A DNA stretch of 64,000 bases, from assembly GCF_000321225.1 (NCBI RefSeq), contig NW_004450566.1, positions 2,970,219-3,034,218 on the forward strand. Direction: 5' to 3'. The stretch is from Odobenus rosmarus divergens (Eukaryota > Chordata > Mammalia > Carnivora > Odobenidae). This document shows, piece after piece, positions 11,421-23,555 of the stretch. The translations under genes were made by a program, and so were the position numbers. Each line of letters begins with the position of its first letter. Within the stretch, counting starts at the first letter, position 1. The notes beneath the pieces were generated by a model. It made no database searches, was not told the origin of the DNA, and was given only the letters and a program-made list of their open reading frames with translations.

Positions 11421-12158
11421 TAAAAATTTTTTTTAGTTTGTTAATTAATGTTTGTTTTCTTTGAATCAATTTACTTTGGGATTGGAATCCAATCCAGGTG
11501 CTCTGGTGAGAAATTGAACTTCTGTTGGTCTTAGAGATTTGCCCTCCCTTCCAAGTCTTATTTTGTTAGTGTTGTGGAGTTTGATGCAATGCCACAGGGT
11601 TTGTAGGAGGCAGTGATCTTGTGGCTCTTAGTCACTTGCCACACGGGTTCTTGCAGAGGTATGCGTGGTTTGTGTCTGGAGCCCTTTTAGGTCTACTGGG
11701 AGTTGGCATCCTGGTGCAGTGATCTGGTGGCCTTATATTGAACAGAAAGCCATTTTTTTCTAGGGTCTAGTTGTTTTTCTCTCTTATCCTTTAGTGGTCA
11801 GAAAGTTGACCTATTTCTTCCATTTGGGGAAAACTTCTCTCTCCATCCCAACCATTTTCTCTCTCTCTGGGGCTGGGGCTTTTGGAAACCAAATGTGTAG
11901 AATTCTGGCAGGCTATTTCAGGCTTGATCCTCACCATGTGTGTGCCTCCCTGAGGAGCAATGAGGGACAGAAACTGTTACCCAGGTAAATAACAGAAATT
12001 AAAGGAAAATTAAAGGAAATTAAAAGTTAATAATATGCCTAAATATTACCTACCCACAAATGAACAGTAGACCTTTGAAGCAAATTCTAGATTTCACATC
12101 TTGAATTTAGATTTCAGGTTCATGGTGTCTTTAAAAACAAGCAAACAAACAAGAAAGA
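11421..12158. other. Unassigned DNA
   Basis: No family is identified with confidence. A possible L1 5' UTR relative was considered for 11500-11760 but is too weak. A 64-codon plus-strand open frame at 11794-11988 has no recognisable features. Confidence 0.4.
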
Positions 12159-12214
12159 AAGGAGAGAGGAAAGGAAAGAAAAGAGCTGTCTTTTCTTTCC
12201 TTTCCTCTCTCCTT
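12159..12214. repeat. Perfect 26-bp inverted repeat, 4-nt loop
   Basis: The left arm at 12159-12184 is purine-only and its exact reverse complement is the pyrimidine-only right arm at 12189-12214. The spacer is gctg (12185-12188). The arms pair without a mismatch. Just left lies an AC/AAG-rich stretch and just right a SINE-like A tail. Confidence 0.95.
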
Positions 12215-12243
12215 CAAATAAATAAAAATCTTAAAAAAAAAAA
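12203..12243 (+). mobile_element. SINEC 3'-tail fragment
   Basis: tcctctctccttcaaataaa followed by taaaaatctt and an A run is the normal 3' end of a plus-strand CAN-SINE, but the tRNA-like head and body are missing. Its pyrimidine part overlaps the right arm of the hairpin at 12189-12214. Confidence 0.5.
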
Positions 12244-12952
12244 GAAAATGCTAGATTTATAAGATCAGGGATTCTTAGGCTAGTTTTGGAATTTGTTAAA
12301 ACTGGGGACTCCCTGAAATTGTATAGAGAAATAAGTTGGTTACATGTGTTTGAATGTTTGTGGGGAACTAGAATGTTGGGAGAAGATTTAGAGTGTTAAT
12401 AAGATTTTTAAAAGCAGCTATAGTACTCATATGTGGGGGAGAAAAGTTTAAAATTACTGGTTTTAAAATGGTTTTGTTTGTCTTTGTCTAATAGCATGGG
12501 AAGAGGCTACTGACACCAAGTTCATATAAAACACAGATTATCTATAAATTAAAAACTGAGGGCAAATGGATATTTTAAAAGCTTCAAAAACATGCACTTT
12601 TATAAATTTTCAAACCAGACATTTGAATTGTTATAATAGATATTTAAATGAAAACTTTTAATTTTCATGCTTAAGATTTTCTATAACATATGATATCTAT
12701 TTTAAAGACTGTATTAACATTGTTTTCTTGATTGTTTCTCAAGGCAATGAGAATTGTATTTCTATTTCTACAGAAATTTGTAGAAATGTATCTACCCATT
12801 GCTGATTTTTTTTGTAAAATACATGTTGAAAGGGAAGTGATAACATGACTCACTTTTTTGTTATGTATATTTATAAATATATATTTAAATATACATATAT
12901 ATTTATCAGATTATTTTAATGAAGATATTCACTGGTAATTTAAAATTTAACT
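12244..12952. other. Unassigned AT-rich DNA
   Basis: No repeat family or exon is recognised. An AT-rich tract with TATA-type alternation lies at ~12866-12906. Confidence 0.5.
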
Positions 12953-12965
12953 TGGAACATTACTC

Positions 12966-13158
12966 TTTTTTTTTTTTTTTTTAGGATTTTATTTATTTGT
13001 TAGCTCAGGAGAACGGGGGTTAGGGGGTGGAGAGGGACAAGCAGACTCCACGCTGATCACACAGCCCTACAGGGGGCTCAGTCCCACGACCCTGAGATTG
13101 TGACCTGAGCTGAAATCAGGAGTTGGATGCTTAACCGACTGAGCCACCCAGGCACCCC
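12966..13158 (-). mobile_element. SINEC, older subfamily, 13-bp duplication
   Basis: Minus-strand SINE with a poly-T start, gtgacctgagctgaaatcag and the ending gagccacccaggcacccc. The direct repeat tggaacattactc is identical at 12953-12965 and 13159-13171. The gctgaaatcaggagttggat head differs from the younger ccgaaggcagacgctt form and suggests an older subfamily. Confidence 0.95.
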
Positions 13159-13171
13159 TGGAACATTACTC

Positions 13172-16100
13172 CTAAGAACGAAATTAAATGGACATATACC
13201 ATATAAATGAAGTTATTAAATATCTCTGGGACCGTATTTATCTTGTTGAAAAATTAAAAGAAAAAAATCTCTTTGGTACAGAAATATTTGTTCCGGCGAA
13301 CAATTACTGATTTGAAAAATATCCTAAAGGAAAAAGACTCCTTCCTGTAAAACATACAGCATTTAGGTTGTCATGGTACACATTGCAACTACTGGAAGCT
13401 ATCCAAATCCTCTGGTTGGATATTACAATTCAAAGTTAATGAATAGATTCAAATGTATCTGTATTCCGAACTACTTGTAGGCCTTCCAATATTCTGAGCA
13501 CAGTCCGGGTGCTGATTTTTTGCTTCCTCAGAGCAAAGGTAATAATTGTCACAAGGCGAATATCTTTAAACTGCCTCAAAATAAATAAAAGCCTCATGAT
13601 ATGGAATTTACTTTTTATGATCCTTGAAATGCTACTGGATACATGGCATTTGCTAATGTTTTAAATGTCCAGGATTTTATCTTTTTTCCTGCTTCTCTTT
13701 AAACTTGGCCATGATTGTCAAAACTGTCCTTAGCTTTCTACCTGGCTCTTGCCTCTCCCTCTAGCTGAAACAGCCTGTTAGACATGTCTTTTTGGTTGAA
13801 GTTCTCCCACGTGAATTCTCAAAAATTAACAACCAACTAAAGAGTCGGCTACTAATAAAAACCTCCCCACTCAGTGTACTTATTATATTTTATTCCTCTC
13901 TTTTTAGTGATATGATTAATTCTATTTATTTCTTTTTGTGTACCCAACATGTATTTAGATCAGTCTTTTTACTAATTGGCCTTACTGTTAATTCATGACC
14001 TAATTGGAGGAAAAATCAGCATATTATAAACTACCTAATGATCCTAAGGGATCCCCTCTTAATGTATTTTCCCCTTTATCTTGGCTGTCAGGAAGCTCAA
14101 ACAGAACATATTTTTTATTTGCCATAATTTAAGGTGAGACCTGCTGGTTTTATTACTCTCCTCCCTTATTACCTGACACGTTTTCACTTAGCATATATGA
14201 TTGATTTTTAAAAATCGTTTAAAAAATATAAGGACCTGGGTTATTTTGGGAAATAGGTTGTAATGATAACTGCTTTTGACTAAGCACCATCTCTGGGATT
14301 GACCAGAGAAGACAGTCCTGGAACTCCGGCCCTAGAAATGTGCTTCCACATAGGAATCTACATATGGCTTGTGCAAGGATGAGTATGGAGTGCCGGGAGT
14401 CCAGTCCTAGAGCATTCTGATTTCCCTCCCTCTCAATCCTTCTGAGACTTACAGGGAGCCTTGTCTGAAATTAGCAAGGGCCCAGAAGGAAAGGTAGACA
14501 GAATACTCCCAATTTGCCTGTGCCTAAAGGGAGCAAAGATTCATGGCATTTTTGGACAGATTTGTATATAGCCTTCCTGTTTCATTGTCTTTTCCACCTA
14601 GTATGGAATCTAGGCAGCCTTTGCTGGCCTAATTTCTTAGCTATTGATTTTGTGACTCTGTGGGAGATTTCCCCATCTCTCTTCTTCCTTCTTGTTCCAT
14701 TCCCTAATCACAGACCTACTTCATCCTCTGTACTTAGGACCTAAGACTGTAGCCCTTAACTGACATGGTAGGTTACCTGGTAGGTTACGTGAACCTAAAA
14801 AGAAACTACTTCTTGACTGCTTCGAGCTAGGGTCGGAGCAGCATCCAGTCCTCTATCTTTATTATTTTTGATCTTACTGCTCTGAGAATTCTCGGCATAT
14901 TGAGTTAATTGGTGAGTTTTGTACTTCAGTTCACCTTCATAAAACTCCTAGCTCTACCCTGTGGCTTGCACCCTGGCCACTTCTTACTTTAGTCCATTTT
15001 CTTTCAGAAGTGAGTTGGGGTGAAACTGCTCCCAGCCAGTTTGGCTAATTATTAGGCTCTCCAGTGAAAGGTTAGATTGCAAAAAGATTGAATGTGTTGG
15101 ATAAAATAAGGTTGGGGATTTATATGTGGATTTCCAGTTCCATGCATTCTGTATTCTCCATTATGGAGGATAATTGCAAACTGGCAGTAAGAACACTAAT
15201 GAGGTATATGAGATATAATAGAATGAAATTAAGCCATGTCTCCTTTGCCAAATGATGTCTTTTTGGTGTTTCAGTTAGGCCTACTGCAACCCAAATATTG
15301 TTTTTTTCAAGGAGGGCATAAAAACCTGACTAGAGTAAAAAATACTGGGTGGGGGGACAGAAATGAGAGATCTTTAGGGAAAAAAATGAATAAAAAAACA
15401 TTTTCTTTTTCTACTGGTAAATGAAATACGTGAATGAATGTTAAAATCATGGACAAATTGTTGCCTGTTATTTTAGAGGGCTCAACAAATTACTCATCGT
15501 TGAGGAGAAATAAAAGCACAACTCAGTGTATTTCTGAGTTAATCTGACTGGCTTTATATAGCAGGAATGGAGATTTTAAATAGTCTTAAGTCTGTGCAAG
15601 GGGAGGTGTTTCTTCCAGTATTCTCAGACAGAGATGTGGAGCAGAAAATGTTTTCATGAGGTGTATTATTTCTCACTCCTAGGAAATATTATTTCTCACT
15701 CCTAGGAAAATCTGGCTTACTAAACCTAGGATGTGGGTTGGGGACCAAGTTACCCAAATTTAAATGAAATGAAGAAAGTGTTTATTGGAAAGGGAAATTT
15801 TAGAGGCTTAGTGCATCAGCGATCAACTGTTAAGTTTAAACTGCTGGTTTAACCTTGCATTGCGTGTTTCCTAGGTGGTATTTATTTCTAAGGGGCTGTA
15901 ACTTTAATATAGATGGGTCTTTGAAATGAATGAAGCAAACTTTTAATGACTGATCTATTATATGACCTGCTCTGCTGCTAAGTAGTAGAGAAAACATGTC
16001 TGTCCAAAAAGTTTAGAAGAATGCAGAATTTAGTATGTCAGAGTGTACTTGAGCGTGCTGATTTGTTCATGTACCTAAGGAGGAAAAAAATAACTTTTTA

Positions 16101-17030
16101 CTAGGTCGGCAAGAAGATTAATTTAAATTCGTCCCTTCCCACCATGGGGATGCAAATGTATGATCTAATGATCAGGTCATAAGTGTTGTGAATTGATTTT
16201 TCTTTTGCCTAAGAAAACTTTTGTAAATTTTTTACTTTCTTTTTAAAAGAAATCTCACATTCTCCCTCAAACAACAGTGTTGCTTATCTCTTTGACAAAT
16301 GTAGTCCTGTGGCTTTAGAATAGATATTCAGACTGATAGAAGAAAAGAAAATGTGAAAAGTGAAAAATGATTTAATAATAGTATTCCCAGAAGCACGGAC
16401 ATTTTTAGAAACAGGACTCTGATCAACAGACTCTGGAGATATGAAAATGCATTAGAAGAGCTAGACCCAGCAGCTTGATCTTGTCCTCAGCAATGGGCAC
16501 GTCCTTGATTTGATCAGTCTTTCTCTGTGAGATTTCCTCAGGAACAAAGTCTCCAGGCTTTCATGTGTTTCCTTTCAAGTGACAGCCACAGGTGTGACTC
16601 ATTTTGAAAGCTGTGTTAGTAAACAGTCTTCTGCTTAGAGGATGAGTAAAGACACAAAGCCAAATTTTGAGGTGGTTTTTTGTCAAACTGCAATAGTTAG
16701 TCACACCGGGGGGACAGAGAACCATCTTGAAAATCTTATACTTGCTAGGATGGGGAAATTCCTTTTCAGCATAGGGGGACTAAGTTATGATATTGACAAG
16801 AATATCACTAGAACAAAAGACTCATGGAAGGGGCAGGGGCTAGTCTGCTCTGTTGGATCCAGTGCATGGCATAAAGTAGAGAATTTTATTAAGTTTTGCT
16901 GAATGAATAAAATCAGTGATACATCAATGGTATTTTTATAATATTTTAATAAGTCTTGCTATTTTGCTTTTTCTAAGTTCTCTGAACTCATAATAATTCA
17001 TATGAATTAGAAGTAAATGAGTAGATCTTT
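13172..17030. other. Repeat-poor block (3.9 kb)
   Basis: I see no SINE, LINE or LTR that I can name across this span, apart from one short tandem duplication at 15664-15709. Short open frames at 13792-13998, 14514-14744, 15236-15424 and 16642-16902 lack recognisable domains. It may include constrained non-coding DNA or unrecognised old repeats. Confidence 0.5.
15664..15709. repeat. Perfect 2 x 23-bp tandem duplication
   Basis: Two identical 23-bp units (15664-15686 and 15687-15709), each starting tattatttctcactcc. The identity suggests a recent replication slip. Confidence 0.97.
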
Positions 17031-17044
17031 TAAAATGCATAAAC

Positions 17045-17228
17045 GCGGGGTGCTTGGTGGCTCAGTTGGTTAAGCATCCACCTTCTGCTCAGATCATGAT
17101 CCCAGAGTTCTGGGATCAAGCCCCATGTGGGACTCACTGCTCAGCAGGGAGTCTGCTTCTCCCTCTGCCTCCCCCAACTCAGAGCTCATGCTCCTTCTCT
17201 CTCTCCCTCAAATAGATAAATAAAAATT
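17045..17228 (+). mobile_element. SINEC, plus strand, older form
   Basis: It starts at gcggggtgcttggtggctca and continues through gatcatgatcccagag and the CT-rich module to aaatagataaataaaaattt. Imperfect flanking repeats are present (taaaatgcataaa near 17031-17043 and aaagcataaa near 17231-17240). Confidence 0.92.
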
Positions 17229-17240
17229 TTAAAGCATAAA

Positions 17241-18295
17241 TGTTAAAATTTGTGGATAGGAACCCTTGTTTTCTGTTAGATTTATAGGTGTCTTTAGAAC
17301 AGTTAGAACTCAAGGCTATTATATACTCATATATATATATAGGATATAATTGTGACTATCTTTAGGTCAATAGTATAATACATTGTTGTGTAGACACTCA
17401 GTGTGCAATGAGGCAGAGGGGGAAAAATCCACACTTCCTTAGGTAATTTAGGTGCCCGAAAACAGCTTTACGTAAAACTGCCATATAATTCAATCAAAAG
17501 CAATGTGCTGACTTGGTCTATCCATGTAATTGTTCCATTTCCTTTTTCCTTATTGTTTTGTGAGGCATAAATAGAATGGTTTTTGATTATCATGAAGACT
17601 ATTATGAAACAAATAGAACAATGAGGTCATTATGTGTCCCAAAGTTTTGCATTCTACTCAGCAAATTTCCTCTAAGTTTCTTTTTTCTGTTTTGGAGAAT
17701 CTGAGTGGTTGAAAAAATATTAATGATCCTGCATCTCCTTTAAATGTTCTGGTAGTCTTTGGGTTAACAGTTCAATCCATGTTACTTGCAGAGTTTTGTT
17801 GATGGTTATGATGATTCACACTGACTGCTACTTGCTCATATTTACATGGGGTCCTGGTGAAGAGCATTGACTAATTTCTGTCCCATAGGTAGAACCAGGT
17901 AGTCATTTGCTACTTGCACAACCTGGGGTGGATTTACTTACTTTTAAACTTCAATTTTATCATAGGAAAAGGTATACCTGATACCAACTTGAGAGTACAT
18001 ACTCAACAAAGTCAATCTGATAATTAAACAAGGGAATACACAGAATGACCTTAGCCCAAAGCTGGAACTGTAGATAGTCTTATTTTTTCCCCTTGTCCCC
18101 CTATGTTTTTAGAAGTATTAATACACATATTTCTGTTATAAATTTTTAAACTAATGGGCATGGGCACCTATTTCAGGGTATAATTGTAATTTCTTTGATT
18201 AAAATGCCTTTGTGCAATTTTTCCAGAACCTATGAATCATAAACAGATTTATTTCATGCTATCTTCTCTCTCAGTTCCAATGAAACATCATAATG
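17241..18295. other. Mostly unassigned; weak MIR-like segment
   Basis: Around 17890-18010 the order of motifs (gctacttgcacaacctgggg, acttacttttaa, ttcaattttatcat) loosely follows MIR in sense, but it is too diverged to call firmly. The rest holds nothing recognisable except a short (TA)n at ~17329-17341. Confidence 0.4.
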
Positions 18296-18299
18296 TATT

Positions 18300-18460
18300 A
18301 GAAAGAGTGCAGAATTTGGAGGCACATAATTCATAACCTGCATACTAAGTGATAGTGTAAATCACAACACATCATACAGGCCCAGTTTTCATAGACGTGA
18401 AGTAGGGATAACAACTTCTACGTCATGTTGGGGTAGGTGTGAGGATGAAGAAATAGGTAT
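18300..18460 (+). mobile_element. Possible MIR, plus strand
   Basis: agagtgcagaatttggaggc at the start, then the cagttttcata and gtagggataacaacttctac motifs, follow MIR order. The central CTTGGGCAAGTTACTT-type core is largely lost. Confidence 0.45.
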
Positions 18461-18799
18461 GGAACTGTACATTCATCTCCAAGCCGTAGAACAAATATAA
18501 TGAAATAAAAGATCAGATCATCTCATGCCTACCATAAAAAAAATAAGACACCATCCTCAAAATATTATCTTGTCTGAGGTGTTATTCAACTGGTATTCAG
18601 TAAAAAGATCTTTTACCACTTACCAAATGTTACTGATAAGAAAAAAAATTAAAAAGCTGATAAGCAATAAGAAGAAAATAAAAATCACTGACAATATCAT
18701 CACTTGGATATTAAAACATACATATGAATGTATGAGAGGTTTATTTTTTGTTTCAGGAAGATATTTTGATTTTTCCACTAAACCATGAATTACAAACAT

Positions 18800-19160
18800 C
18801 TTTTCTTGTGATAATATATCTTTTCATAATCCTATTTAATAGTTGCATAAGATTTCATTGAATAGATACACTATAATTTGTTAATAAATTTTCATTATGG
18901 TGTGTGCTTTTTTTTACAATGGTTATCAACACTGGTGGGCATTCTTACAGTTAAATTATGAACATTTTAAATTATTTTTACGGTAAAAGTTGATAAATTA
19001 AATTGCTGGGGAAAAGCATATGTATATGAGTAAAGCTTTTGATAAACAAATTTCCCTCCAGAACAAATATATATGTAGTAAGATAAAATTTTTATATTAA
19101 TTGAAGATTTCCCTTAAATTTCTGTTCAGTTTTTGCCCCTTATTCCATTTCTCAATAGAA
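18800..19160 (-). mobile_element. Old L1 (L1M/HAL1-type) fragment, antisense
   Basis: ttaaattgctggggaaaagc, gcttttgataaacaaatttc and ccctccagaacaaa follow the antisense order of old L1 ORF2 sequence. It is degraded, with no frame left. Confidence 0.7.
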
Positions 19161-20869
19161 TATCTTTGCTCATTAGAAAGGTGCTAAAAAGACTGAAAAA
19201 GAATTTCTTGTACTAGAGCCTGGAAATATTAAAAGCCTAAGTTCGGGTATTGTCAAAAAAACATTGAAGAAAGCATGATTTGTAAATGATAACTATGACT
19301 CCTCTATAGGGTACAGATTCCTGTTCTGATGAGACAGTAATTTGGAGGAAAACCATTGTTAGATGTTCATGAGTGTCCCTGAGAGAAGCACCCTCTTTCT
19401 TGCCCTCAATGCGTCCATGCTGAATGATCCCTGTTTGGGTAAAGGAGTGACAGAAATTTCAGGTAGATTGGAGAATCAGGAGCATGTGCCTCACTTTGCA
19501 CATGTCATGGCGGATGCTCGGATTTCCTTGCAGTGCGATGTGTCACAGGGGCAGCAGAATAGAAGTGGCTGCAAGATGTGTCTAGGTAATTGGGTCTGCA
19601 ACAGGTTCCCAGAGCCTCCTTTTCCCCCCATGAGTTATAGGAGGAAATGCAAATTCTCCATGGGTCCAAATGGACTCCTGCTAGACAAGAAACAATCTGG
19701 AGAGTTCTTGAGTTAGGGAACAAGTGAAAACAGAGTAGGGTCCTTTGTGGATTGACAGGATGACATTTATCTCAGTGTGTATAGGCCTGGGTAGTTGCAC
19801 TCTTGCCCAAAAGTTTTGGTAACAGATAATTTGACACAACTCTAGGAAAGGAAGCAATGGCGTGTTTTGGAGCTAGTTCAGTTTGGATTGCTAACAACTC
19901 TTTGCATCTCTTTGTTAAATGAAGGTCAAGTTAGAGGTTTATAACTGGCCAGGGTAGGAGTATTTATGCCATAAAAATCGGGGACTGCTACAAATCAATG
20001 CTTGCTTTATACTGTACCACCCCCAGAGACAGTTGTTAAAAATGTACTAGCACACTAGTAAAAAAAGAGGCAACTGAATTTTTACTAATAGAGTTTGTTA
20101 TTCAGTGGAAATTGGGGCTTAAAAGATGGAAATTAATGTATGTTATGTTTCTCACACACTTGCATATTTTTTGGTCTAGAATTCATATTTGCTACATTCA
20201 GTTGATGTTTAACAGATACCTACTTGTTTCTTAGATGATAGTCATACATGAAGAAGTCATAAGCCATATACTTTGACTAATGTAATCAATTGCTATTTCT
20301 GAAAACTCCGTTAATAGAGGAGTATCTAAATTGATAGGTAAAAATTAGGAAAGGGAATATATACATTTGTATGCAGTTATTAGATATATAAAACCACTAG
20401 TATTTTAAAAAATTACGGGCAAAATATACTCCTTAACTGAGGGTTTTTTCCCATGGATTAGACTAGTTGAGTCTCTTAAAAAATGTGTGGACCGAAGCTC
20501 AGACTGGAAGAAAAAAAAATAACCTAGAAAATTACCCTGTAACAATAATCGACAATCTTTTTTTATCATTGGCCCTTTGAACTGCACTGAGCTTAATATG
20601 ATATGTGTCAAAATAGTCTGGTTATGACTTAGTGTGCATGAAGCTTCAGAATGACCAATGGTGACGTGGAGCATTTTTCAGTGAGTTTGTCAGTGATCCT
20701 TGCCTTCTTGCTACATCAAGATGAAGCCTATTTCTCTCCTAAAATTTCATATCTTTTTCTGAAAATTCTTTGATGCTCCTTTAACCATAGTTCAAATTTC
20801 AATATTATGCCAAATAATTTTTTTTCTTTTTTAATATTGACTCTCCATTTCTCTTGGTAACAACATCTT
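19161..20869. other. Unassigned DNA with a 117-codon open frame
   Basis: No repeat family is recognised. An ATG-initiated plus-strand frame runs 19363-19716 (117 codons). It is Cys-containing with a basic C-terminal third and has no recognised domain, signal peptide or membrane segment. The ATG context (T at -3) is weak. A random open frame is the default reading. Confidence 0.4.
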
Positions 20870-21062
20870 TTTTTTTTTTTTAAGATTTTATTTAGTTATT
20901 TGACAGATAGCGAGAGCAGGAACACAAGCAGGGGGAGTGGGAGAGGGAGAAGCAGGCTTCCTGCTGAGCAGGGAGCAGGACCTGAGGCTTGATCCCATGA
21001 CCCTGGGATCATGACCTGAGCTGAAGGCAGACGCTTAACGACTGAGCCACCCAGGCGCCCCA
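20870..21062 (-). mobile_element. SINEC, minus strand
   Basis: Poly-T, aagattttatttagttattt, the GA module with aacacaagcagggggagtgg, and the head gagccacccaggcgcccc. Flanks carry related repeats (gtaacaacatctt on the left, gtaacatctt on the right). It lies ~310 bp from an oppositely oriented SINEC. Confidence 0.95.
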
Positions 21063-21374
21063 GTAACATCTTAATGTGTGCTTAGTTGTTATGAAAAGGG
21101 TCAGTAATACGTGTCTGATATCATCTCTTGATTCAAAGGTGTGTTTACATTTGACCTTGCATTCAGACAACTGAATATTTTTCGATTCATGATCACCTTA
21201 CAATATTTCCTTTTTAAAAATGTTTTTCCCTGACTTTAGATAGACAAAAAAGTCAACACATAGTAGAAAGAATTCCCAGAAATCCTTCACCAAGTTTACC
21301 CAAATGTTAATTCTTACTGTATTTCCTTCCTCTTTGTCTCTCTCTTCATTAAATGGTCAGAAATAAAATACAGA

Positions 21375-21567
21375 GGGCGCCTGGGTGGCTCAGTCGTTAA
21401 GTGTCTGCTTTCAGCTCAGGTCATGATCCCAGGTTCCTGGGATCGAGCCGCGCATCGGGCTCCCTGCTCAGTGGGAAGCCTGCTTCTCCCTCTCCCACTC
21501 CCCCTGCTTGTGTTCCCTCTCTCGCTGTGTCTCTCTCTGTCAAATAAATAAAATTTAATAAAAAAAG
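21375..21567 (+). mobile_element. SINEC, plus strand, 10-bp duplication
   Basis: It starts gggcgcctgggtggctcagt and ends ctgtcaaataaataaaattt plus an A tail. The direct repeat aaaatacaga is identical at 21365-21374 and 21568-21577. It has the young gcttgtgttccctctctcgc tail module. Confidence 0.96.
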
Positions 21568-21599
21568 AAAATACAGAAGCACAGGAATTAAATAATTAT

Positions 21600-22570
21600 G
21601 TATTTTTATTAGATCGATTTTAAGTGTTTACCCTCAAAACAGTTTATATAATGTCTGTAGCATATTTGTAAAAATTGATTATATAATAAAATACATGAGA
21701 ATCATAAAAATAGCCACAAAATGAAAATCTTTGAAAATATGTAGAACTAGAAATTACTAGTAAAGGAATAACAGAGCCATGCTTCTTTTGTATTAATTTG
21801 TCAAAGAGAGAAGCACAACTACAATTGCAAACAACTTAGAAAGAATGATTGTGAAAACTCATTATATTAAAACAAAAGCCTAATAGGAATAGGGGATTAA
21901 AACAGAGAAAACCAGAAAATAATGAAGTAGAAAATATAAGTCTAGAATCTATAAATAGAAAAACAGTTTTGGAGGAAAAAACCAAAACAGGTCACTGTCT
22001 GGCTATCCAATTAAAGTAGAAGGCATACCTGTTCAATATTAACAGGCTCAATATCCCAAATTAGATAAAAATCGCAATTGCAGAGGATGTAAGAAAATAG
22101 GCCAAATATGTCAGGTAATTTCTTTGAAACCCTTAAAGATGAACTCAATTTTTCAAGAATATGTGACTATTAAAATTGAAAAATAATAGAATTTAAGTAA
22201 TAGACAATAAAAAGAATGGATAAACCCAAGATTAGTGTGATTAATATTTGCTATTTTAAGACTCTAATGCTGGGGGATGTTTTAGGACCAATTTAGAAAT
22301 ACCAAAACCCTTACGAAAATGTGCATACTTAAACCTAAGAATTTCACTTTAAGAATTTATTCTCAGAAAGAAAACAAATGAATTTGTCAAGAAGACTGCA
22401 CATGATAGTTTCATGTAGCTGTTCTGTCATTTTTGTGACCCCCCCCACAACATAAAAACCATTTATCCAATGATAGGGGATTAAGGAATTCACCATACTT
22501 CCGTAACTGAATTCTGTGGAATCATTGAAAATGTGGGCCTGAATTCATAGACATGAAAAAATCAGTATGT
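21600..22570 (+). mobile_element. Old L1 (L1M/HAL1-type) 3' portion, sense
   Basis: Toward its end, aatgtgcatacttaaaccta, agaatttcactttaagaatt, taaaaaccatttatccaatg and ggaatcattgaaaatgtggg follow the ORF2 end and 3' region of an old L1 in order. The first half is A-rich and only loosely L1-like. Confidence 0.65.
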
Positions 22571-23353
22571 GATGTAATCTTGTGCCCCAGGAGCTAGCCG
22601 GCCAGCCTCCTTCTCCCTCTCATCTTCTATATCTTTCACTCTCTTCTGGCAAATTCTCTTGCATACTTGATGCTTCTCTAAATAGCTCACAAAATCCTTG
22701 TTCTACCAGAAACTTGGCCCCTCTCTTGGCTTCCCCTCTCTCCTGCTTTCTCTGACACAGGTGCTCTGGCCACATACTCATATTTACCATCAGTGGTTTG
22801 TGTCTACTCACTTGTGAAGGTTTAAGAAAATTTTTTTTAACTAGTTTTACTGTACATGTTTTCTGTGTTAATGTGTTTTTGTTTTTCCATCCTAGCGGCT
22901 TTGCCTATTTTTGTGTGGTGATTTAGGGGGATTTGAAGACTTGTTAGTCTATTTCTGAAGCTCTCTGCTAACAGCTAGAAATTTCAGATCACAAAGCTAG
23001 AGGGATACTCAGTATGACACTAACATATTTCTGTAGTAGTCTTGCCCACAATCTCAGATTGAACATTTCCCATGTTCTCCTGCCTCAAATGTGTCCTAGC
23101 CCCTCCTCAGTACACTTTGAGATATGATTATTTTGATTTATCCTTAACAAAGGTCAACACATGTAAAATCTTTAATTTTTTTCCTACTAACAACCTACAT
23201 TTCCATCCATTCCTTTTACTCCTTCCTATTAGAGTAGGGTGTGTGTCCTTTCTTTCAAAGGTTAATTTCTCCAAGCTTTTTCTGTTTTCTGAAGGATCAT
23301 TGCTTTTTTGCTTATATCTTCTTGCTACTGAATCATCAAACCCACTCTATTTT

Positions 23354-23555
23354 TTAAAAAAATATTTATTTGCCACAGAGAGAGAAAGAGAGAGAGAGGG
23401 AGGGAGAGAGCACAAGCAAGGGGGAGCATCAGGCAAGGGAGAAGCAGGCTTCCCACTGAGCAGGGAGCCCGATGAGGGGCGCGATCCCAGGACCCCGGGA
23501 TCATGACCTGAGCTGAAGGCAGACACTTAACTGCCTGAGCCACCCAGGCATTCTC
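23354..23555 (-). mobile_element. SINEC inserted in L2
   Basis: Minus-strand CAN-SINE with a (GA)n/GGGA module at ~23380-23411 and the head gagccacccaggc ending irregularly (attctcc). Flanking duplications are not clear. Confidence 0.9.

Noticed and set aside
16433..16575. Short minus-strand stretch with protein-like composition (EEISQRKTDQIKD, IAEDKIKLLG)
   Set aside because: It is bounded by stops within about 50 codons, has weak splice-like edges and no recognised family. It could only be revived by a database hit.
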